Part shown: piece by piece, positions 46,975 through 57,692 of the stretch | Numbering within the stretch: the stretch's first letter is position 1 | How the letters are laid out: every line of letters begins with the position of its first letter | From: Anaeramoeba flamelloides | Taxonomy: Eukaryota > Metamonada > Anaeramoebidae | Direction of reading: 5' to 3' | DNA length: 64,000 nucleotides | Assembly (NCBI GenBank): GCA_027625915.1 | Contig: JANTQA010000070.1 | Location: 7,941,001-8,005,000, forward strand | Notes under the pieces: generated by a model | What the model was told of the DNA's origin: nothing | The model's database searches: none | What the model saw: only the letters and a program-made list of their open reading frames with translations | Position numbers and translations under genes: made by a program

Positions 46975-49900
46975 TAACACATTAACAAATAATTTTATAG
47001 TAATTGGTTATTTAATCAGAAAAATTCCTTATTAGTAAGCTTATCTTGTTATACTTTTCTTAGATTGATTCCAGAGCATGAAACACAATCAAATCTAGCA
47101 TCTTTAGTCAAGGGGGAAATTGAATTTGTATTGAAAATATATCACCATAAAAAAAATGAATTTTATCAAATTGGACGAGATTTAATTCGTTTATTATTCC
47201 ATGTGCGTCATATTGAAAGTTTTAAAATCATTTTGGATGATCTAAATAAATCAAAAAAAGAAAATTTAATGGATGAACTTTTAAAAACACCTACACCTAA
47301 GATATATTTCCAATCTAGAATTTCTCCAAAAATGGAAAAGCATCTTTTATTTTTATTACAGCAGGTTAAATTAGGTAACCATGTTAGATATTTAAAATGG
47401 TTTTTTGATGAATTCCTTTTGGAACAAATGGATCACAATACAAATTCAACTAACATTAAAGAAAGTTTATCAATTGATATAGCTCGTCTTATTCTTTATA
47501 CATACGAACAAGAAAACCCCGAATTTCCTTCGGGTTTGGTTCCTCGTTGGGCATTATTAGGTTGGCTAATTATTGAAATAAAAGTAATTTTTCTTTTTTT
47601 TTTTTTTTATTTTTCTTTTATTTTTTTAATATCTCATTCGTTCTTTATTATCTTCTTAATGACGAGCATATTTTAGAAAATAATTTAAAGCTAATATCGG
47701 AAATTTTATTAATTTTTTGATTTTTGTTTGAATGATTTCTATTGCCGACATGATCGGTAATTTAAAGAATATTTAAAGAAATCTTAAAGCTTAATAATTT
47801 TTTTCAAAAATGGATATTCAAACACACACAGGTTATATAGATTAAAAAAAATTTTGGTAATATTCATAAAATTATTAAATTATTCATGAATATCTAAAAT
47901 ATTAATCAAATCATTCGATTTTCAAATCAATTAATCTTTTTATACATTTTTTCTTAATCTTTTTTTTTTTAGAGTATTTTACAACTTTTTAATTCAATTC
48001 TAATAATTTACCCTTTTTTAAAAATATTAAAAGAAAAAATGAAAAGAAAAAAAACAAAATAAAAAAAATAAAATTGATAAAAGATCCAAATTTTTTCTAT
48101 CTCTTCAAAATTTTCCCACAATAAAGTAATGCCAATAAAAAATTACTACCATTACAATTTTTTTTGGATAAATTTTGAAAATTATATATTTTTTAAAATT
48201 TTGGAGATGATATTAAAAGAAAACTGCCATCGCAAATCAGAAGAATTCAGATAATTGTCTTCAGTTAGATATAATTAAGTTACCTTTATTTTTTATTTTG
48301 CTAGGAATTCTAAATTTAAATCTATTACTTTTCCATTTTTGAAACTGTTTTTTCAATAGTAAAGTTTAAATTGAATCTTCATTAACGAATTGTATCAATA
48401 GATTCTATCTTTGAATTTACCATATAAAACAAAAGATAATCAATTGTCAGTTAATTTTCTTAAAAGTTTTTCTTTAGAAAACAATATGAGAAAACTCAAA
48501 GTTAAAATTTTTCATGTCTTCCAACATAAAGTGGCAGGCAATTGTGCTAAAGATCTTGAATTCTTTTTTGATCTCTTCTCGAATTTCTCTGACTCTTCAC
48601 ATTCAAAATCAAAAGAAATTGTATTACAGATTATAAAATTATTTTTTCAGTGAAAATTCGATAAAATCCTTCATTAATTAGATTGAATTTGGAACCTTAT
48701 GTTTGAAAAAAACATAAAGATCTACAAAAACTAAGAATTTGAAAAAGCCTTCAGAAGATCAAAAAGAAAAAAAATTATTTTAAAAACAAAAAGTTTTTTG
48801 TGATTCTTTTAACAAGCTTGATTACCTTGGCAAATCAAACTTTACAACAAAAAAATATCAAAAATCTTTCAAGATCTACATTTGAAAAGTTAAAAAGAAC
48901 AAAGAATATTTTCATTTCTTTTTGAAAAAACAAATCACAGAAACATTAAATTTTGATTAACATTTTGATTTTTATTTCAAGTCAATTAGGTTACTTTGGT
49001 ATTTTAATAATAATAAATTAGTCATGCAATGTGACTTCAAAATGATAGTCTTTGAAACCTTGTAAACAATAATATTTTTCATTTGTAATTGAAAATAAAT
49101 TTCTTTTCAGGTAAGAATTAACCAAAAAATAAAATATTGCTTATTCCAGCTTGATAAAATACATTTTAAAACCAAAAATACTTGATTATAGTCAAAAAAA
49201 AAAAAAAAAAAAAAAATTAATTTATCATTTTTTTTTTTGGGTAAGATTTAGAAGCTTTGATTTAAATAAATAAAAGTGTTTGAATCTGTGAAAAAAAATG
49301 ATGAACTGAAAAAAAAATTAACTTTACAAATTAAACCTTTCAGTACATATATATATATATATTTCTCGAAAAATTAAACAGAAAAAAAACAAATAGTAAA
49401 AAAGTGAATCATTTAATAATAAAAAAAAAATTATTGTTTGTTTTTTTTATTTTGTAGATTACATAAGTATATTAACCATTAAAATTTAAAATTATAACTT
49501 TTGTAAAAAACAGAAAAAATTTAATGATATAAATTATTTCCAATTATGTTTTTGTAAAGAATCAACTATTTGAGAAATAATCTGGTTATTATTATTTATT
49601 CAAACTAAATTATTGAAACTAAGCATACTTATTAAATTTTTCGAGAACAAAAACAAAATTTAATTTCAAAATTTCACTTTTAAAATTAAACAAAAACTGC
49701 AAAATAAATTGTAATTATTACAATTAATTGTTCATTCTAAATTTTATTACAGTGTTGATCAAACTATAAGAGATATTTTTTTTTCTTTTTCTTTTTTTTT
49801 CAATATTGAATCTAAATATAATATATCATAACAAATACAAAAAAAAAACTAAAAACAAATAAAAACACAAAACAAATTCTTAATAGTCACCAAAAATCAC

Positions 49901-51694
49901 TCAAAAATTATTATTATCAATTTTCTATGATTGGTTTTTTTTTAATATTAAAAAAGATCATCTCAAAGTTTTGGAACCAACAATAAAATTGATGATTGTC
50001 TCAAAAACAAAATTTCAAGACATTACACCAAAATTATTAGACTTTTTATCAAAGTGTAATGAATATGATCCAAGGTTAATGAAACAGTCGGTTAAGGGCG
50101 TAATATCTACATTAAAATATTTAATAGCCAAAAAAATGACAACAATGGACCAAATTAATTCGTTGTATCAAAGTCCAAATTTACCAATCCAAATTCAACG
50201 ACGATTTACGGAAACGTTTAAAGAATTATTTGGCAACAATGTTAATAAATTTAATAAAATGCATCATCAAGAAAATAAAAACAATAATCTTCCTCTAATG
50301 AACCAAGATAATGAAAGAAAAAGAAAAATGCCAGAAATTATTGATTTAGAATCAAATTTTAAGAATGAAAAATTAATTTTAAATAATAATGGGAAGAAAA
50401 AAAAAGTAAATTTAATAGAATCAAATGATACTCATAAAGAAAAAAATCCCTTTGAATCTATAAAAGATCGAAAAATCCAATTGTCAACAAATACAATAAA
50501 TTTTTTTGGCAAATTAATTTTTGAGATACGAAACAAAATAGATAAAAAAGATAAAAAGTATATTGAATCCATTGACCAATTATTAAATCAATTGGTTTTA
50601 AATTATACTAGGATAAATAATGAAATAAAACAAGAAATTATTGGGTTTTTAATTATTGAAATCTGTGAATCGGATTTTTATCAAAGCAATAATTTTCAAA
50701 TCATTTTTGAAAAAATATTTCAAATCATTATTCGAGATAATTTTTATGCAAAATATGAAAGAATTATTCAAATGATTATGAAAACTATTTTAATTTATGA
50801 TACTAGGTGTTCGGTATTAATATTAAAACCAATTCTTGAAAAAACGGGTAGAATAAATAATTATTATCAATTACTTGATTCAAATGAAAAAGTGATGTTT
50901 AATACTTTATATGTAAGAAGTTTTATTTTATTTCATTTAATTTTTTTTTTTTGATTTTATTTAAAATTTTTTTTCATTGCTATTAATATTCTTTAATTCA
51001 TTTATTTAATTGTTTATTTTAATAATATCAACAATAGAGTGTTTCTGAAGTTTATCCATCTTTAGTTTATAATACTATTATAAATTTATTAAGATCACCA
51101 AATAAAAATATTCAAGCATTATTTCAAGGAAAATTTACAGTTCTTTCAGTAATTGTAAAAAATTTGGGGCCAACCGAAATATTCCAAATCAAATCAAATT
51201 TAATTTTAAGTAAATTTAGACTATTTGGCTTAAATTTAATTATTTTGGAACAATTGATAATACAAGCAATTGAAGTGTTTGAATACACCGAAAAGACATT
51301 TTTTTTCCAATTATTAATAGCAGAATTTTCAAATAGAAAAAATGAAATCAAAAAACTTGCCTTATTATTATTGAAAATTTTGAAAAAAAATCACAAAGCT
51401 AATTTAAAAGAAATTGATTTAATATTAGAAAATTCAATAATAAATTTATTAAAAGATATTGAACCAGAAGGGAGAATAGTCTATGAATTATTGACTTTTC
51501 CTTTTTTAAAACAACAAAATAATATTTCGTTTGTCAATTTAATCTTACTTCATTGGAGAGGTACAAATAACGATAAATTGGATAGAACATTTTCTAATCT
51601 AAAAAAATCAAATGAAGTTAAGTCACATGAAAATTATACAATATTTTTAAAACGTTTTCAATCATTCTCTGATCTATTATCACAGGAAAAATAA
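42291..51694 (+). CDS. INTS3: Integrator complex subunit 3 (INTS3)
   Basis: Six exons (42291-42527, 46479-46592, 46726-46880, 47064-47583, 49887-50912, 51038-51694) join in phase to give 902 residues; animal INTS3 is about 1040. The match follows the animal protein in order: DQEDELDKHF near the start, VDGVELLLLELMRQIHSGD, then KGEIEFVLKIYHHKK, QIGRDLIRLLFHVRHIESF, SPKMEKHLLFLLQQVKLGN, LVPRWALLGWL and, across intron 4, LSIFYDWFFF followed by LEPTIKLMI. The C-terminal half is helical-repeat in character with an Asn/Lys-rich insert after residue 440. INTS3 is a scaffold subunit of Integrator, which cleaves snRNA and promoter-proximal transcripts in the nucleus, and in animals it also belongs to the SOSS single-strand-DNA sensor. 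Introns 1 and 4 are 3951 and 2303 nt; the others are 125-183 nt. All are GT-AG. Confidence 0.9.
43600..43960 (+). repeat. Dispersed repeat R5, copy 2, with 9-bp tandem repeat
   Basis: Partner of 11190-11575. The nonamer TTTCTGTGA is repeated in tandem here (three to four units at about 43791-43822) and fewer times in the other copy. A frame reading IDSQIDPKTYINVNHQFPK is open for about 55 codons and might be a remnant of coding sequence. Confidence 0.6.
45290..45815 (-). repeat. Dispersed repeat R3 with nested foldback, inverted copy 3
   Basis: Reverse complement of 39720-40265, with the same foldback nested at about 45324-45485. The two copies lie about 5 kb apart, one upstream of INTS3 and one inside its first intron. 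They are then followed by a (TA)n run at 45824-45853. Confidence 0.8.
46931..46972 (+). repeat. (CA)n(TA)n compound microsatellite
   Basis: An AC run passes directly into an AT run within the short third intron of INTS3. It accounts for much of that intron's extra length compared with its 125-137-nt neighbours. Confidence 0.9.
47584..49886 (+). other. Long fourth intron of INTS3
   Basis: It opens GTAATTTTTC with a T tract and ends ...TTCTTAATAG. The flanking exons rejoin exactly where animal INTS3 continues (GWLIIEIK then SPKITQKLLLSIFYDW). An 80-codon frame at 48411-48653 is less AT-rich than its surroundings, but no homology is recognised. Confidence 0.75.
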
Positions 51695-52280
51695 AATAAA
51701 ATTTCTATTTATAAAATATTTTTGCTATTATTATTTAAATTGTTTCTTTTGTTAAATATACCTTTCAATATAAGATACCATCTAATTGTTTCTAATATAT
51801 TAGAGTAATGAAAATTTTTTATTAATCCAATTTAAATTCAGATCTTTTAATTATATTTTTTTTAATAATTTCTTTAAAAAATGATTAAATGAAAAATTCA
51901 CTCTATTTTTTGAGTAAAATTTTCAAATTCGATCTTTTCGTTTTATACATTTTTTTTAAAAAATAAGAACTTGAAGAAACCAATTTCAGTCACTATTTAT
52001 GGATTTATTGGCCACTTCTTTGATCGATTAATTTGGTGCCTTTCAAAAACAAAACAGGAAATTTTTTTTTATTATTGAACAAACAAAAATTACACTCTAA
52101 ATATCCTTTTACTTAAATTTCCTAAAAAGAAATTGAAGTGTAAAAATCATGGATTTCATGATTATCCATGTGGAGAGACAGACCCAAAATATTTTTATGG
52201 TTGAAAAGACAAAAAAAAAAAATTGGCAAGAAAAAAAGAAATGGAAAAGTAAGAAATTTCAAAAGAATTATAAAAAGGGG

Positions 52281-53221
52281 TTAAGGGACTAGTCTCTATT
52301 AATTTTTTTTTTGACCAATAACTAAATAAGGAATCCTTATCTTGAAATATGCTTAAAATTGAAAATAGACAGGTTTTTTCAATGTTAGAACTGTTAGTTC
52401 TTGTTTTTTTAAAATTTTACAATTCTGTCAAAAAAAGTGACTTTTAAAAATTTTGTTTAATAAATATCTTTCAAGGTTGAGAATTTTTTGATTAATTTTG
52501 GATTTAATTATTTTCTCAAAAATAAATTTTATTCTCATTTTGAAAAATGAAAAAATAATTGAAAACTTGTGAATATTTTCTCTTTCACTTCTGTTCATCC
52601 AGCTTGACTCTATAAAGAACTCAATTTGTTTTATCAATAATTACTTTTTAAAAAAATAGTTTTTATTCTTTTCTTTGATTTTTTTTGACTCTGATAATAA
52701 CTTTTGGAATAATAATTTGGGAATACTTAAAAAAACTTCAAATTTAACAAAAAAAAAAAGAATATAAACTCAAAAAGTAGATTCATGAAAAAAAAAAAAT
52801 GGTACAATATAAAAAAAGAAAATATTTTATTAAGAGTAAAGCATATATTGAATATTTTTTTCGAATCAAACTATGTTTTTCATGCATATCCAAAAAAAAA
52901 CCTTTTCAGGTTTATTTTTCAAACTATTTTTTGTAGGTCTTCTACAAACATAACAAGGTTTTGCTTTCTTGCTCATATTTTTTTTTATTTTTTGTATTAT
53001 TGCGAAAAGTTGAAAAAAAGCAACTTTCAAAAAAGTGACTAAAAGGAAAAATTTTTTATTTCTATAAAACAATAACTAAATTTAATGAATGTCATTTATC
53101 AAGATTTCATTACTATACTAAGAAGTTTTTCACTTTGATTTCAAATCTAAGTAATTGGTAAAAAAATTCTAAATCTCAATTAAATTTACCTAAAAAAATT
53201 TAATATAGACTAGTCCCTTAA
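52281..53221. mobile_element. TTAA-bounded TIR element, possible piggyBac derivative
   Basis: A 941-bp unit bounded by TTAA at both ends. Terminal inverted repeats read TTAAGGGACTAGTCTxTATT and match over about 22 bp with one difference. A minus-strand frame inside (53072-52866) contains AKPCYVCRRPTKN followed by FFWICMK, vaguely like the cysteine-rich tail of piggyBac transposases, but it is too short and too degenerate to be sure. The GGG start is opposite to the CCC of standard piggyBac ends. Confidence 0.6.
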
Positions 53222-53224
53222 ATC

Positions 53225-54160
53225 AAAATCATTTTTTCTCATTTTATATTATTTATTTTTTGTATTTTGCTTTTTTTTTTTTTCTTTTTTTTTATTTTTT
53301 TTTTTTACAAATGTAATTTAAAAAAAAAAATGTTTGAAAGTCAAAATTAACATTAAAAGAAGTTAATATTTATATTTTCTTTTTCAATTCATACACTTAC
53401 AATTCAAAAATCTTATTGCCAACAATTTTAATTTCCTAAAGAAATTTTGTAATATTGTATGAGACCTTTCAATGAAAGTGGTCTAAAAATTGTTTTTTAA
53501 CATTTTTTTTTTTTGGAATTTAGGGTTTGCCCAGACTTTTCTTTTATGATTATGGACTCTAATGCAAAGTTTATTATTTGGCGTATTTCTAAACAATCTT
53601 AGTTTGATTGATTCGTAAAAATAAAGCGAATTTTTATAATCTTTCTATCGGGTTTTTTTTTTTCCCTGTGTCTTCAGGAGAAGTGTCGTCAAGTGCCGTC
53701 AAGTACCTAGGTTTTCTTGAGGTTTTCTGTTTTATCTGTGAAGTGTTCTAGGTTTTTTTTACTTTTTGAAATAAACAGAAAATTTTAATAAATTTTCGAT
53801 TTATTTCAAAAAAAAAAAAAAACCTAACGAAAATCTATCGATTTTACAAATAAACAGAAAACTCAAGAAAAGCTAACAGCGGTTTTCCAGAATTAGTAAT
53901 AATTTTGTAAAATCAAGGATTTTAGTCAATTCTTTCAAATCCTGGAAAACCTAACGACAGCGGATAGTTTCTACTTGGTCATTATAATGATAATATTATT
54001 TTTTAATATATTTTAATTATTTTTCTTCTTCTCTTTTTTTAGTTTGATAAATTTTCTTTAATTGCTCCTTTCTCTAAATAAATAAATAAATAAAGTGAAT
54101 TTTTCATTTTTGGCTGGGCCCGTTTGAGTGAAATGGAGTTTAGGTGTTTGTATTCATTAA
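53225..54160 (+). repeat. Dispersed repeat R6, interrupted copy
   Basis: Matches 25070-25560, but the match breaks near 53640 and resumes near 54085. The duplicated string AAATAAAGxGAATTTTT borders the break on both sides. The inserted segment is described separately. Confidence 0.7.
53645..54085. mobile_element. Palindromic insertion (families G and H) within R6
   Basis: About 440 bp. It carries a nested stem TAGGTTTTCTTGAGGTTTTC / GAAAACTCAAGAAAAGCTA (53707-53872), an inner AAAATTTTAATAAATTTT palindrome, and a family-H hairpin GGTTTTCCAGAATTAGTAA...TCCTGGAAAACC (53880-53955). It is bordered by a near-identical ~17-bp direct repeat, which may be a target duplication. GC-richer tandem decamers GTCAAGTGCC/GTCAAGTACC occur near its left end. 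Confidence 0.55.
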
Positions 54161-54577
54161 ATAAAAAGTTTCAATCAACACATGAGTCTCGGAATATTAC
54201 AACATATTATTTAAATCAATCCCAAAAAAATAGAAAATAATTAAAATATTAAAAAAAAAAAATCAAACAATAATTTATTCCATAAAATTGAAGAAAATTT
54301 TTCAATAATAACAAATTTCATTTTTTTTTTGTAAAATATTTCTTAGAATATTTGTAATGAGAAATACAATTCTTTTTTAAACTGTTGAAATTATAAATCC
54401 AAATAAATTGATTAAATCTGGATATTTCAGTTTATAAATATAATTTTTAAAAATAATTATTTTAACTTTATTCTGTAGGTTTTTTTTTTTTGATGAATAA
54501 ATATATTAATATTAATTTAAAATATATTATTATATGTTTATATTTTTAGAATTGTGTAAAATTATTTTCTATTTAAT

Positions 54578-57500
54578 TTACCATTTTTTAAGTGTAGTAC
54601 TTCTTTGCCATGATTTACTTTTTCCATGTCCCATATTTCTTTTTTGGCTTAATGTAAGTTTCTCTGTTAAAGTGGTATTTCTATAGATTTTTTGTTGAAT
54701 TTTCTTCCCGTATCTTGTTTTTTTTAAAGAAGGAAGATGAGGGAAGATCACATCACTTAGCTTTTCATTATCCTTATCATTGGCAACATCCAAAGCGGTC
54801 TGTATGACATAATTAGCATACCGGTCTTTTAATAATTTCAAAATTCTATTTTTTGGCATATTGGCCAATTCATAAATTAATAATTGTTTATATCGATAAT
54901 TGAATACATTTAAACATTTTTCGACAACATTTGAACTAAACTTCTGAATGGAAAAGGAATATAAATTTTGTTTTACAATTTCTGCAATCTCATTCCATCG
55001 GAATCCTTTGTTTAAAATGTATTGAATAACATAATTAGCATATCGGTCTTGAATTAATATAAAGGCATTATCGATAATTATTTGAATAATTAATTCTAAA
55101 TCTTGACCCTTTGCAGAATCGATGCTTCGTTGCATGACACAGCACCCATGCTTGTGGGTGGAGATTACAACACAATGATCAATCATTCCTTGATAAATAT
55201 ATTGTTTGTCTTCTTCAGTTAATTTATATAAACATTTCTGCAAAATATGGTTTCCATTTGAATCATTTGCTAATTCGACCTTTTTTATTTTTTATTTTTT
55301 ATTTTTTATTTTTTATTTTTTACGATTTAGTTGTTATCATGAGAAATATAATGTTAAGAAAAATATAAATACAAAAAAAGAAAGAAATGAATTTTTTAGA
55401 AATTGGAATAAAAAAAAAAAAATAATAATAAGTACAATAAAATATCAAATCATAAAAAGAAGAACAGAAGATTAAAAATGATAAAAAATAAAATAAAAAA
55501 AAAAAAAAACTAATAAAGAATGATTAATATTAAAAGAAATTTTATTTACAAATGCAGATTTAATTCCATGGATTAATATTGAAGAATGGTCTCGATGATT
55601 AATTAATTCAATCATTTTTTGCACTGCCCTAGTACCATATTGATTTAAAGAAATTGAAGGCAATTCTGGTGAAATTTGTTTAAAAATTAAACTTTTATCT
55701 TCAATAGTTGCGTATTCAAACATTTTTTGAATTAAATAATTACCAAAAGGATCAATTATGATTTCAATTAAATGATCAACAATTTCATCAAGAATTATTT
55801 TTGTAATTTTTGTGTCTTTTGTATTTTCTATTTGCTTTTGTAAAAATCTACACCCAAATTGATCCTTTGCAACTAAATAAATTCTACCAATAACATCTTC
55901 AATGGATGTAAATCTTTCATAATTTGGGTTCATAGGTACCTTTCCTGACTTTGAATTGTATTTTGTGATTTTTTATATTTTTTTTAGGTTTGGTTTTGAA
56001 AATTAAAAAATTTAATATAAATATGAGAATGAAAAATTAATGAATAAGAATCAGGAAAATAATAATTAATAATAAATTAATACTAAGATTATTATTGAAA
56101 AAAATTGAGAAAGAAAGGAAAAAAAAAAAAACGATCAAAAAAATTGAAAAAAAATTGAGAAAAAATTGAGAAAAAATTGAAAAAAAAAAAAGAAAAATGT
56201 TGAGATTTGATGATAATATTGGTAAAAAATTACCACCATAATTCACAAACAATAATTAAAAATAAAAATCAAATTTTGATCATGTATTCAAAATTAATCT
56301 TTTGATTCTGAAAATTTTGTCCAAAGCTATCTACTATAATATAATTTTAATCTTGGAAATTTATATTTTTAGTTAAATTTTTTACAATTCCATTCTGAGT
56401 TTTTTCTTTTGATATTTTTTTTTTTTTAATAAAATGAACCAGTACGAATTATCTTTTTGAAAGGTTACAAAAAGAAAATTAAAAATTAAAAATGAAAAAA
56501 GATAAAAGATAGAAGTTGTGCGGAAAATAAATTACATCATAAGATACTGATCTTCTGTGACCAAAACTCCTTAATTCAAGAGTTCTAGTAGAAGGTTGAG
56601 GTGTTTTCTTTGAATTATCTATTTCATTAATTGTAGTTTTCATTTCCATTTCCTTTTCTTTTTCTTTTCCGTTTACGTTTACGTTTACGTTTACGTTTTT
56701 TTGATTAGGTTCATATTCTTTTTTATTTTCTATTACTTTTTCATTGCTTTTTTGTTGCGTTTGATTATCATAAATGTTTGTGGGTTGGAATTTGTTTGTC
56801 TGATCTTGAATTTTTGGTTTCATTTTTGATTGGTGCATTATTTTAGGTTTCAAAAATTGTTCACCGTTAATAGGAAAATTGGAATAATATTGTTGATAAT
56901 TTTTTTTCACATCAATTTGAGTTAAAAATTCTCTTTTTTGAATTTGAGTTTTCAATGCAATACTCCAACTCCTTCTTTCTCTTGGTTTCCTTCTTAATTT
57001 ACTTAGGTGGATTTTATTTCTTGTTCTTTGTGAAAGATTATTTTCATTAAATTTGTTGTTTTGATTTTGATTTTGATTTTGCTTTTGGCTTTTATTTTGG
57101 TTTTTATTTTGGTTTTTATTTTGGTTTGGATCATTATGATTAATTTGATTTTGGTTTACATTTATATTGTTTTGGTTATTTAATAAATTATTTGAATTGA
57201 GATTCCCAATTTGGTTATTTTGTTGTTGTAAATTTGAAAGTGAAATAGGAATTTTATTTAATTGATTTTTTTCGTACAAGAGTTCTTTTTTATCACTTGT
57301 ATTCGTAATCCCAAGTGTATTTTGTGATAAAATTGGTGAAATATTTCTTGGTTTTGGGATTTGTTGTTTAATAGTTGCAAAATGTAAAAGATCTTGATTA
57401 AAATGGTAATTATTTTTTTGATTGGTGCCGTAATTGTTGTTATAATTCTTTTTATTAAAAGTGTTGTTGTTGTTGTTATTCTTGTTGTTGTTATTATAAT

Positions 57501-57618
57501 AATTGTTGTTGTTATTATAATTGTTGTTGTTATTGTTATAATTGTTATTATAATTGTTGCTGTTATTGTTATAATTGTTGTTGTTATAATTGTTTTTATT
57601 AAAAGTGTTGTTGTTATA

Positions 57619-57692
<74 letters not shown>

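Larger units (their letters stand above)
51695..54577. other. Gene-free region between convergent INTS3 and Puf genes
   Basis: Holds the TTAA-bounded element (52281-53221) and the interrupted R6 copy with its nested palindromic insertion (53225-54160). The rest is AT-rich with no supportable gene. Confidence 0.65.

Noticed and set aside
49971-50954. Separate gene starting at 49971
   Set aside because: The apparent start is a TTG. The frame continues upstream into conserved INTS3 sequence (FYDWFFF), so it is exon 5 of INTS3.
56479-57279. Separate Asn/Gln-rich gene
   Set aside because: The start is a TTG and the frame continues upstream through the poly-Asn tract. Splice phases connect it to the Puf domain exons.
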